Origin: Spirochaetaceae bacterium | GTDB taxonomy: Bacteria; Spirochaetota; Spirochaetia; Treponematales; Breznakiellaceae | Assembly: GCA_031269165.1 (NCBI GenBank) | Contig: JAISZQ010000150.1 | Coordinates: forward strand, 1-19,128 | Reading direction: 5' to 3' | DNA length: 19,128 nt | Shown: positions 1 to 6,919 of the stretch, in pieces | How the letters are laid out: the number at the start of each line of letters is the position of its first letter | Numbering within the stretch: position 1 is the first letter of the stretch | Translations under genes and position numbers: made by a program | Notes under the pieces: generated by a model | What the model was told of the DNA's origin: nothing | Database searches by the model: none | Seen by the model: only the letters and a program-made list of their open reading frames with translations

Positions 1-282
1 AAGGGGGATCGGCAATTTGCCGCGTCTCCCCCTCGCTCCGGTCTTGCGCCCTACGCTACCCCCTCTACGGGGACAAAACCATGCGGTGCATGGTTTTGTG
101 GGCGTACCCCAAGCGTCCACGGATGGACGCATTACCGAAGCACACCGTGTGTGCCGCACACCTACGGTATGCCACGCCCCGGCCGGAAACCCGAAACAGG
201 ACGTTGTGGGTTGTAGGCCACCCCCGTAACGCCCCCGAATCACAGCGGAGGCGGACATCCTGCGGGGTTATTGAACAGGCTC
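1..282 (+). mobile_element. GAGCCTGTTCC-family palindromic element, 3' part (5' end outside window)
   Basis: No gene is supported here; open frames in this stretch are overlapping and lack ribosome sites. The sequence matches the copies at 11465-11925 and 15341-15632 over most of its length. It holds a perfect-arm hairpin, CAAAACCATGC-ggt-GCATGGTTTTG (about 75-99), then a second hairpin with arms GCGTCCA/TGGACGC. It ends in TTGAACAGGCTC followed by TTA, the shared terminus of the family. It is probably a non-autonomous element or structured repeat; no transposase is visible. Confidence 0.7.
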
Positions 283-333
283 TTATGGCGTATAGATTAC
301 CCTGATTATGGAGATTGGGATAAGAGGAGCGAA

Positions 334-1116
334 GCGGGGTTGTCATTGTGAGCGGGCCGCCCCGTCATTGCGAGCAAGCGGTCCGTCATTGCGAGCGAAG
401 CGAAGCAATCCAGTGCGAGGGCCTTTCCCGGCTGGATTGCTTCGCCGCTTCGCGACTCGCAATGACAACGCTCCCCGTCATTGCGAGCAAGCGGCACATT
501 GCCGAGCGAAGCAATCCAGTGTGAGGGCTTCCCCCGGTCTGGATTGCTTCGCCGCTTCGCGACTCGCAATGACAACGCTCCCCGTCATTGCGAGCAAGCG
601 GTCCGTCATTGCGAGCGAGCGGCACATTGCCGAGCGAAGCAATCCAGTGCGAGGGCCTTCCCCGGCTGGATTGCTTCGCCGCTTCGCGACTCGCAATGAC
701 AACGCTCCCCGTCATTGCGAGCGAGCGGCACATTGCCGAGCGAAGCAACCCAGTGTGAGGGCCTTCCCCGGCTGGATTGCTTCGCCGCTTCGCGGCTCGC
801 AATGACAACGCTACCCGTCATTGCGAGCGAGCGGCACATTGCCGAGCGAAGCAATCCAGTGCGAGGGCTTCCCCCGGCTGGATTGCTTCGCCGCTTCGCG
901 ACTCGCAATGACAACGCTGCCCGTCATTGCGAGCGAGCGGCACATTGCCGAGCGAAGCAACCCAGTGCGAGGGCCTTCCCCGTGTGGATTGCTTCGCCAC
1001 TTCGCGGCTCGCAATGACGGTTCCCCATCATTGCGGGCAAGTCCCCCCGTCATTGCGAGGGGCCCCCTGTCATTGTGGGCGAGCGGCAACTTGCCGAGCG
1101 AAGCAATCCAGAGGTG
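334..1116. repeat. Tandem array of about 106-bp inverted-repeat units (BIME-like)
   Basis: The unit starts with CGTCATTGCGAGCGAGCGG, runs through GAAGCAATCCAG to a 15-20 bp spacer, and returns as CTGGATTGCTTCGCCGCTTC...CTCGCAATGAC. Each unit is therefore a long imperfect hairpin. Unit starts lie near 384, 476, 583, 710, 816 and 922, a period of about 106 bp in the later units, with degenerate half units at both ends. All frames are open on both strands simply because the repeat lacks stops, so none of the predicted peptides is credible. A second array of the same family lies at 3165-3545. This repeat word is common in many unrelated bacterial genomes. Confidence 0.9.
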
Positions 1117-1124
1117 AATGCCCT

Positions 1125-1283
1125 CCACTGTCAACAACTTAAGCAAAAAGAAAAGAAAGGTCCGCGGATTGCGCCATAGGGCGACGCGGATTAACACGGA
1201 TCGAGCGGGGTATAATCCGTGAAAATCCGCATTGCCATGTATGGCACAATCCGCGGACAAAATTCTTAAGTTGTTGACAGTGG
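1125..1283 (+). mobile_element. MITE-like element, copy A
   Basis: 159 bp bounded by perfect 19-bp terminal inverted repeats, CCACTGTCAACAACTTAAG on the left and its reverse complement on the right. The interior consists of CCGCGGATT/AATCCGCGG-type words that fold back on each other. It has no coding capacity. The same termini occur at 8983-9141 and 11505-11690, and in decayed form near 3815-3953. It separates the inverted-repeat array from a gene fragment on its right. No target duplication is visible for this copy. Confidence 0.75.
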
Positions 1284-1531
1284 TTTTCACACGGGCCGTG
1301 CGGACACAAGCGGTGTTGCGGGCGGGCCGCCCGTATCGCGTCGATGGCGCTGTTCACATAATTCTCATCCAAGACGTCCTCGCTGAAATCCCCATCGAAG
1401 TCGCCGCCATGTCTCTGGTAGTAGTAAACCGGGCTGCCGGTCGCCGGGAAGGTGACGGTTACCTTCCCCGGATCAGTCGGGGCGTAGCTTATGTCCTTTC
1501 CTGTTCCGTTATCCTGCGGCCCACCGCCCAA
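1284..1531 (-). pseudogene. Gene fragment related to the beta-helix lipoprotein
   Basis: An open minus-strand stretch reads ...SPVYYYQRHGG... and ...NSAIDAIRAARP before running into MITE copy A. The word AIDAIRAA resembles VIDAIRAA of the intact lipoprotein at 1585-2949, also at the DNA level, and YYYQRHGG resembles its C-terminal LYYERDGG. The frame has no ATG with a ribosome site and begins just past a terminator. I read it as a remnant of a paralogue, perhaps two pieces joined, truncated by the repeat. The product is unknown. Confidence 0.4.
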
Positions 1532-1534
1532 AAC

Positions 1535-1563
1535 GGGCCGTCCCCCACCACGAGGGACGGCCC
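1535..1563 (-). terminator. Hairpin terminator for the lipoprotein gene
   Basis: A perfect 10-bp GC-rich stem (GGGCCGTCCC / GGGACGGCCC, 9-nt loop) lies 22 bp past the stop codon of the minus-strand lipoprotein gene. On the minus strand it is followed by GTTTTG, a short and weak U-tract. Position and stem strength support termination; the poor U-tract keeps confidence moderate. Confidence 0.55.
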
Positions 1564-1584
1564 CGTCTCTTGGCTCTTAGCTAA

Positions 1585-2949
1585 TCACCAGCCGCTTTCT
1601 GTCACGTTGCCGCCGCCGTCGCGCTCGTAGTACAAGACATTTTTCGCATCCGACGTAGCATTGCGCTGCTTTAGGTTGTACGTGTTGCCGATACGAATCG
1701 CCGCTGTCTCTGACTTTGTGGCGGTATTTGCCATGCCGGGTACATCAGACCCGTAAATAATGCCGCCGCTCTTGTCGAACTTGATAACATCACCTGTCCA
1801 GAGGCCGCCGCCTCTGCCGCCATTGGTGCCATCCACGACCGGAGCCTGGTTGAGGCTGATTTCCCCGCCGGTCATGGTGAACGTACCCGATATGACCGCC
1901 ACGCCGCCGCCGCCGTGGAAGGAGTGATTGGCTATATTCTCCGTTATGACCCCGCTGCCGGTCAAGACGAAAGTGCTGCCCCTGTCGATATACACGCCGC
2001 CGCCATAGGCTGAAGCGGTATTGCTCTTTATCTCCCCGCCGGTCATGGTGAACTTGCCCGACAATGTACACACGCCGCCGCCGCCGTAACTGCTGGTGTT
2101 GGTGGCGGAATTGTCCCTGATGGTACCGCCGTCCATGAGGAATTCGTGGCCGCTGCCGCTAGAGATATACACGCCGCCGCCATAGGGGGCTGTGTTAAAA
2201 CATACCTCCGAACCGGTTTTCATGGTGAGGCTCCCGCTCCCGCTCTTCGCTAGTTGCACGCCGCCACCAGCCGCCGTGCCGCTGTTGTCCCTGATAACCG
2301 CGCCGTTATCCAGGATGAGCGTCCCGCTGCCCACCACCTTGATAAGGGAGGCGGTGTTGTCGTTGGCGTCTGCGCCCTCGCCGTCTGCCCACGAATCACC
2401 GTTCTTCAGGCCCTTGAAGGTGATGTTCGTCAGCGTCAGCGTAACGCCTGTTCCCACGGTGATGAGGGGGGCGTTTTTCGCATTCGTCCCGGTCAGGTCG
2501 ACCACCCGGCCGTTGCCGTCGATGGTTACGATGGCGGGGCTGTTGGCGGGGTATTCTTCGCCGGCGGCGGGGTCCTCCCAGGCTGCTTCGTCGTCCTCGG
2601 TAATGTAGGATGTCCCCTTCATTTTGTATGGGACGGCGCAGAGGACCAGCCCCTCTTCCAGGAGGTCTCTATCCTCCTGGCCCAGTTCCACCATTTCCGT
2701 TTCCACCACCTTATTCAACATAAAGATCCCCTCGCTATTGCCAGCCTCCTTCGCCGCCCGGATCGCATCGATGACGCTGTCCCCCTCCACCTCGGAATCC
2801 CCGGAAAAGACGAAGGTCGGTGGTTCCTCCACACCCTGTATCTTGACGAAATCTTCCAGAAAGTCGCACCCCGTAAATCCCACGGCTATAATGCCGAGCG
2901 CGAACACCACAACCGCCATCGCAATACCACGAAAATCATTCTTCTGCAT
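1585..2949 (-). CDS. Pmp-type right-handed beta-helix lipoprotein
   Basis: 454 aa from the ATG at 2949, chosen over the longer frame (to 3132) because GAGGAG lies just upstream and the protein then opens with a lipoprotein signal: a charged start, a hydrophobic run and the lipobox GFTGC (Cys28). Acidic residues follow, then a helical segment with DSVIDAIRAAKEAG. From about residue 135 there are repeating beta-strand rungs typical of Chlamydial Pmp-like repeats, such as GGGVYI, FTMTGGEI and GTIRDNSA, recurring about every 40 residues. No catalytic residues are seen. A surface or periplasmic adhesin-like role is an inference from fold and lipidation. The gene stands alone between two arrays of the same inverted repeat. 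Confidence 0.8.
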   Translation of the reverse strand: MQKNDFRGIAMAVVVFALGIIAVGFTGCDFLEDFVKIQGVEEPPTFVFSGDSEVEGDSVIDAIRAAKEAGNSEGIFMLNKVVETEMVELGQEDRDLLEEGLVLCAVPYKMKGTSYITEDDEAAWEDPAAGEEYPANSPAIVTIDGNGRVVDLTGTNAKNAPLITVGTGVTLTLTNITFKGLKNGDSWADGEGADANDNTASLIKVVGSGTLILDNGAVIRDNSGTAAGGGVQLAKSGSGSLTMKTGSEVCFNTAPYGGGVYISSGSGHEFLMDGGTIRDNSATNTSSYGGGGVCTLSGKFTMTGGEIKSNTASAYGGGVYIDRGSTFVLTGSGVITENIANHSFHGGGGVAVISGTFTMTGGEISLNQAPVVDGTNGGRGGGLWTGDVIKFDKSGGIIYGSDVPGMANTATKSETAAIRIGNTYNLKQRNATSDAKNVLYYERDGGGNVTESGW

Positions 2950-3061
2950 ACCATATCTCCTCTTAAGAAACAAAAATATATAACAACAGGGGAATCGTCC
3001 CCCGCTCTTATCTCTTCCATAACGTTTTAACCGCAAACCCCACGAACAACGCGCGCTTCGC

Positions 3062-3150
3062 GCGAATTGAAAATGGTAAATGGATAATGGAAAATGACAG
3101 GAAGGGAACGCGCCGTTTCCAAAACACGACATTCTCCATTTTCCATTCGC
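3062..3150. repeat. ATTTTCCATT-type quasi-repeat
   Basis: Short, loosely repeated words (GAAAATGG, TAAATGG, GGATAATGG) on the left are mirrored by CATTCTCCATTTTCCATTC on the right, giving an imperfect inverted repeat about 85 bp across. It abuts the second inverted-repeat array. No gene is seen here. Confidence 0.5.
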
Positions 3151-3164
3151 CCCAAAGGGGCGCC

Positions 3165-3545
3165 CCGTCTGGATTGCTTCGCCGCTTCGCGTCTCGCAAT
3201 GACGATTCTCCCCCCGTCATTGCGGGCAAGTCCCCCGTCATTGCGAGCAAGCCCTTCGTCATTGCGAGCGAAGCAATCCAGGGTGAACGCCTTCTTCGTC
3301 TGGATTGCTTCGCCGCTCGCGTCTCGCAATGACAACTCTGCCTCGTCATTGCGGGCGAGCCCTTCGTCATTGCGAGCGGAGCGAAGCAATCCAGGGTGAA
3401 TGCCTTCTTCGTCTGGATTGCTTCGCCGCTTCGCGTCTCGCAATGACAACTCTGCCTCGTCATTGCGGGCGAGCCCTTCGTCATTGCGAGCGGAGCGAAG
3501 CAATCCAGGGTGAGGGTCTTTTCCCGGCCGGATTGTTTCGTCGTC
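3165..3545. repeat. Second array of the CGTCATTGCGAGC inverted repeats
   Basis: The same repeat family as 334-1116 but a different sub-type: CTGGATTGCTTCGCCGCTTC arms start near 3169, 3300 and 3413, alternating with CGTCATTGCGGGC and CGTCATTGCGAGCG arms. The unit length is about 113-130 bp. It lies upstream of the beta-helix lipoprotein gene, so the two arrays bracket that gene. Predicted ORFs in it are repeat artefacts. Confidence 0.88.
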
Positions 3546-3641
3546 CCCTTCGACAGGTTCAACGAATGAGTTATATTTGTCAAAAAATGACGGGTAGTGA
3601 TGCCGGGATAAAAACGTACTGAGGACGTTTTCAGAGGGGGC

Positions 3642-3670
3642 TTGACACGATTTTTGCGTTGTTGTATTAA
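3642..3670 (+). promoter_or_regulatory. Orphan sigma-70-like promoter
   Basis: TTGACA, 17-bp spacer, TATTAA. The first frame below it, from an ATG at 3683, closes after seven codons in a small tandem repeat. No gene is therefore assigned. It may be the relic of a lost gene or drive a short RNA; a chance match cannot be excluded. Confidence 0.35.
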
Positions 3671-3687
3671 GGGCGGGGGGTCATGAG

Positions 3688-3711
3688 TAGCCGCGTAGCC
3701 GCGTAGCCGCG
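3688..3711. repeat. Three tandem copies of TAGCCGCG
   Basis: An 8-bp unit repeated exactly three times just below the orphan promoter. The rest of 3592-3814 shows no gene; it includes a small hairpin (AAAACGT/ACGTTTT near 3611-3631) and an AT-rich patch at about 3740-3785. Confidence 0.8.
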
Positions 3712-3814
3712 AATGGCATAGTCTCGTTGTAGTGCCCGTGTTAAAAGCATACTATAAGTATATCACATCAAGAAAAAAATCACAAGTAGGCGGGTTTAAC
3801 GAAAAAGCGGCTAT

Positions 3815-3953
3815 CACCGCAAGAACTTGAGTATTTTTGACCACGGATTGCGCCGGATGGCGGCGGATTTTCACGGATTATACCACGCTTATCCGCGTTC
3901 ATTCGCGAAAATCCGCGGACCTTTCTTTTCTTTTTGCTTAAATTGTTGACAGT
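3815..3953 (+). mobile_element. MITE-like element, decayed copy B
   Basis: The right terminus, CTTAAATTGTTGACAGT, matches the MITE end with one change. The left terminus is degenerate (GCAAGAACTTGAGTATTTTT against CAACAACTTAAGAATTTT). The interior shares GCGGATTTTCACGG and AAAATCCGCGGACC words with copy A. The left boundary is approximate. Confidence 0.6.
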
Positions 3954-3968
3954 AGATTTTGGAGAATT

Positions 3969-3979
3969 GGGGGGGGGGG
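3969..3979. repeat. Homopolymer run of 11 G
   Basis: Eleven consecutive G lie about 150 bp upstream of the permease start, directly before GAAGACTTCC. That word resembles the palindromic MITE target GGGGAAGTCTCCC found elsewhere in the window. Runs of this length are prone to slippage during replication. Confidence 0.9.
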
Positions 3980-4129
3980 AAGACTTCCTCATTTTTTTTG
4001 AAATCGGCATTGCTATGGTTGGGGACGATCTCATTGATTAAAAACTTTGGCTGGGTTATAGTGTCGTATGTATGGATGTGCGCGACGGGAAAAACGCGCG
4101 TGATGGAAAGAATGGGACGGAGACGGTAT

Positions 4130-4783
4130 ATGATTGAGTATGTTGCGCGGTATCACGGGCGGTTGTTCGCGGCTTTCGGCCAGCATCTTCTTATTTTGCT
4201 CGTGACGATGACGGTCTCGCTTGTCTTGGCCGTTCTGCTTACGCTCTTCCTGCACCGCAAGGGCCGGAAAGCCGAACGTGCCGGGTTGCGTATCGCGGGG
4301 GCGGTCTATGCGGTTCCCAGTCTCGCCCTCTTTGCGTTGCTCATTCCCGTGCTGGGGCTGGGTATGCGGACGGCGGTCTTTGTGCTGGTGCTGTACAACC
4401 AGTTTCTCCTCGTCCGCAACTTTCTTGCCGGGTTCAACGCGGTTCCCGCGCCCCTTGTCGAAGCGGGAAACGGCATGGGCATGACATGGATGCAGGTGGT
4501 GGTCATGGTGAAAGTGCCGCTTTCCCTGCCGGTCATCATCGCGGGGATAAGGCTTGCCGTCGTTTCGACCATCGGCATTGGAACCATCGCCGCCGTCATC
4601 AACGCGGGCGGTATCGGCTCGATCCTGTTTGACGGCCTACGGACCAACAACGCGGTAAAAATAGTCTGGGGCGCGATTCTCTGCGCGGTGCTGGCACTGG
4701 GGGCAAACGCGGCGCTGCTTCGTCTGGAAACATTTGCCCGCAAAACGACCGGAAACCATGAAAGCAGTGACGTATCCACGTGA
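4130..4783 (+). CDS. Glycine betaine/choline-type ABC transporter permease (OpuCB/ProW family)
   Basis: 217 aa, the usual length of OpuCB-type permeases. The start at 4130 is preferred because CGGAG lies 7 bp upstream; the frame stays open to 3959 but that extension has no family resemblance and runs through the G tract. Hydrophobic segments begin at HLLILLVTMTVSLVLAVLLT. VYAVPSLALFALLIPVLGLG is typical of the family. The EAA loop that docks on the ATPase is visible as EAGNGMGMTWMQ...VPLSLPVIIAG. The role would be inner-membrane import of compatible solutes such as glycine betaine. No binding protein or complete ATPase is adjacent, so the operon appears broken. Exact substrate is not assignable. 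Confidence 0.82.
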   Translation: MIEYVARYHGRLFAAFGQHLLILLVTMTVSLVLAVLLTLFLHRKGRKAERAGLRIAGAVYAVPSLALFALLIPVLGLGMRTAVFVLVLYNQFLLVRNFLAGFNAVPAPLVEAGNGMGMTWMQVVVMVKVPLSLPVIIAGIRLAVVSTIGIGTIAAVINAGGIGSILFDGLRTNNAVKIVWGAILCAVLALGANAALLRLETFARKTTGNHESSDVST

Positions 4784-4833
4784 GAATGCGCCCGCAAAAG
4801 CTGGCGTATCAAGGGCTGACCGTCAGCCGTTGA
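4780..4833 (+). pseudogene. Possible truncated start of the partner ABC ATPase gene
   Basis: A GTG (or the ATG at 4786) overlaps the permease stop in the GTGA arrangement usual for coupled genes. The frame encodes about 17 residues ending KLAYQGLTVSR, similar to the first beta strand of ABC ATPases (x-L-x-x-x-x-L-T-V-S), then stops exactly where the AT-rich restriction-modification segment and its promoter begin. The identification rests on a very short match plus context. Confidence 0.3.
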
Positions 4834-4859
4834 CGCGATCGCTTTGTTGATGATACAAT
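4830..4859 (+). promoter_or_regulatory. Promoter of the restriction-modification pair
   Basis: TTGACG, 18-bp spacer, TACAAT. The predicted start of transcription is near 4866, giving a leader of about 40 nt with the ribosome site GTGGAG before the ATG at 4907. The promoter lies at the change from GC-rich to AT-rich sequence, as expected for a self-contained transferred unit. Confidence 0.55.
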
Positions 4860-4906
4860 CTTTGCAAGGCAGGAAAAGCCAAAATTTTATTATCCGGTGG
4901 AGTTTT

Positions 4907-5752
4907 ATGACCAAACACGAAGCTTTCAATGATTTTGTTATGAGATTTAATCATCTGATAACAAAAAATCCTCATCTGATTAAAACAACTTTGAGCAATA
5001 TATTTACCATGCGTTTGATTGGTAATAAGACACATGGGGATTTAGCAGAAATAGGAATCTCCGAATTCATTAACCAATTTATGTATGACTTTAGTTCGGT
5101 TCATGTCGGGAAGGAACTATATCGGGCAAAAGAACATGAAGAAGATATAAAAATAATAAATGAAATCTCAAAAGTAGATTTCTCAATAAGTCTCAAGGCT
5201 TACGGTGATGGACCGTTGCAACTGTCTACGGATAAAAATTCAACAATGTTTCCTTTTCTTAAATCTTTCAATAAAGATGCTATCATTGACATAAATCAAA
5301 TTAAAACTATATTTTTATCAAGAGAATTTTTAGAGTTTGGGAATATTAACGTTTTGCCGCTCATATATGACGAAAAAAACAAGAAATGTAATATAATGGT
5401 TTTTGACTTTGCCAAAGCAAAGAATTCGACAGCGGCAATTAAATTAGAAAGTGAAGGAAAGGGAAGAAAGCACCCAACATTTAGGTTCTTCGACATGGAA
5501 AAGAATTATATTTGCGAGGTTCGTTATGGCGATGCTGCCGCAAACGCATTACAGCGTGGATTGTGGACAAATACAAAAAATGCAATTCCCTATTTTAATT
5601 CCGCTACAAACGGCTGGATAGATTATTCTGATAATACTGTTCTTGTAAAATTATTTTCGTATGCGCTTGTTTCAACGGCAAAAGGTCATCATGAAGCATT
5701 AAAAAGTTTAATCGCGGATATTGAAGAACAAAAGACAAATGTGAAAGGGTAA
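4907..5752 (+). CDS. Putative type II restriction endonuclease
   Basis: 281 aa. The ATG at 4907 follows GTGGAG by 5 bp and is chosen over a start 21 codons upstream that lacks one. I do not recognise the family from sequence alone. The call rests on context: it lies 5 bp upstream of a DNA adenine methyltransferase, the two share a promoter and AT-rich codon use, and the length suits a type II enzyme. A possible PD-(D/E)XK-like core is E48 or E53 in GDLAEIGISEF followed by the strand DFSISLK (D91, K97), with serine in place of the usual acidic residue before the lysine. Recognition site unknown. It could also be another effector paired with the methylase. Confidence 0.6.
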   Translation: MTKHEAFNDFVMRFNHLITKNPHLIKTTLSNIFTMRLIGNKTHGDLAEIGISEFINQFMYDFSSVHVGKELYRAKEHEEDIKIINEISKVDFSISLKAYGDGPLQLSTDKNSTMFPFLKSFNKDAIIDINQIKTIFLSREFLEFGNINVLPLIYDEKNKKCNIMVFDFAKAKNSTAAIKLESEGKGRKHPTFRFFDMEKNYICEVRYGDAAANALQRGLWTNTKNAIPYFNSATNGWIDYSDNTVLVKLFSYALVSTAKGHHEALKSLIADIEEQKTNVKG

Positions 5753-5757
5753 TTATC

Positions 5758-6906
5758 GTGGAACAAATGCTGTTTGATGATTTGGTTATAGATACACCCC
5801 GAACACAGGCAATAAAATATACCGGATCGAAACTTAAATTATTGCCGTATATTCTCCGTCTTTCAAAAAAGATTGCCGGGCAGTCGGAAAATACTGCTGT
5901 TTTTGACGGTTTCTCAGGTTCGACAAGGGTTAGTCAGGCTTACGCAAAAGCAGGGTACACCGTTTATGCCAATGATATTGCGCCGTATACAAAAGTCTTT
6001 AATACGGCGTTTTTATTAAATGTGAATGAACCCAAAAGTTACCAGCCTTTAATTGACCATTTAAACTCGCTTGAACCGGTTGACGGCTGGTTTACGGAAC
6101 ATTATGGCGGAGACAGCGAGCGCAAAAATTCGAGTTATGGCGATGGATTAAAAAAACCCTGGCAGAAAAAAAACACGCGCAAACTGGATGCTATACGAAC
6201 GGAAATTGATAAATTAGAACTTGATGAAGTTGCAAAGTCGGTGGCAATTACCAGTTTAATTTTTGCGCTTGATCAAGTGGACAGCACGCTTGGACATTAT
6301 GCGTCATATCTCAATGAATGGTCGCCTCGTTCCTATAACGATATGAAATTAAAAGTTCCTGATCTATGGATAAACAAAAATAAAAATGTTGTCCTGAATC
6401 AAGATGTCTTTCATGTATTGGAAAAGTTGCCGGATAATATTATTATTGCTTATTTTGATCCGCCTTATGGTTCAAACAATGAAAAAATGCCGCCTTCGCG
6501 TGTCCGTTACGCGTCGTATTATCATATTTGGACAACAATATGCTTGAATGACAAACCGGAAATCTTTGGTAAGGCAAAACGGCGTGTTGATACCTCGGAC
6601 ACAATAGCAAGTTCTGTCTTTGAAGAATTTAGGAAAAATAAATCAGGGAAGTTTATCGTTATCGAAGCGATCGAGAAACTGATAAAGCAAACCGAGGCCA
6701 ATTATATCATCTTGTCGTACAGTTCCGGCGGCAGGGCAACCGCTCATGAATTACATGAAGTGCTGCATAGTTATGGTAAAATTATTGAAATAGAAAAAAT
6801 AAATTATAAAAAAAATGTTATGGCAACAATGAAATGGACAAATGATTGGGTTAAAGAATGTGACGAAGATAATTATGAATACTTGTTTTTAATGGAAAAG
6901 AAATAA
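5758..6906 (+). CDS. D12-class (alpha) DNA N6-adenine methyltransferase
   Basis: 382 aa, GTG start with AAAGGG 8 bp upstream. Transfers methyl from S-adenosylmethionine to adenine. Near the N-terminus is IKYTGSKLKLLPYI, as in Dam-like enzymes. Motif I (AdoMet binding) is FDGFSGS at residues 49-55, and the catalytic motif IV is DPPY at 234-237. Motif I first, a long target-recognition region, then DPPY is the alpha arrangement. It would protect the host DNA from the enzyme encoded just upstream. Gene order (nuclease first) and the 5-bp gap indicate one transcript. The AT-rich codon use differs sharply from metY, 13 bp downstream, a sign of transfer. Confidence 0.88.
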   Translation: MEQMLFDDLVIDTPRTQAIKYTGSKLKLLPYILRLSKKIAGQSENTAVFDGFSGSTRVSQAYAKAGYTVYANDIAPYTKVFNTAFLLNVNEPKSYQPLIDHLNSLEPVDGWFTEHYGGDSERKNSSYGDGLKKPWQKKNTRKLDAIRTEIDKLELDEVAKSVAITSLIFALDQVDSTLGHYASYLNEWSPRSYNDMKLKVPDLWINKNKNVVLNQDVFHVLEKLPDNIIIAYFDPPYGSNNEKMPPSRVRYASYYHIWTTICLNDKPEIFGKAKRRVDTSDTIASSVFEEFRKNKSGKFIVIEAIEKLIKQTEANYIILSYSSGGRATAHELHEVLHSYGKIIEIEKINYKKNVMATMKWTNDWVKECDEDNYEYLFLMEKK

Positions 6907-6919
6907 AAAGGAGCAAACC

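Noticed and set aside
334..1116. A CRISPR array
   Set aside because: Units are about 106 bp, wholly repetitive and palindromic; there are no unique spacers of even length and no cas genes.
308..1117. Several overlapping ORFs of 60-165 codons on both strands in the first repeat array
   Set aside because: They read repeat DNA in all frames (peptides such as SLRAKRSNP, LDCFASLAMT), have no ribosome sites and repeat themselves. They are artefacts. The same applies to 3008-3622.
2254..3030. A 258-codon plus-strand ORF
   Set aside because: It is antisense to the beta-helix lipoprotein, has no family resemblance and reflects GC-rich codon bias.
2950..3132. N-terminal extension of the lipoprotein to 3132
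   Set aside because: It would bury the lipoprotein signal 61 residues inside the protein and reads through the ATTTTCCATT repeat; the ATG at 2949 has a good ribosome site.
3959..4129. N-terminal extension of the permease to a TTG at 3959
   Set aside because: The extension passes through the G tract, has no ribosome site and would lengthen the protein beyond the family size; the ATG at 4130 gives the expected 217 residues.
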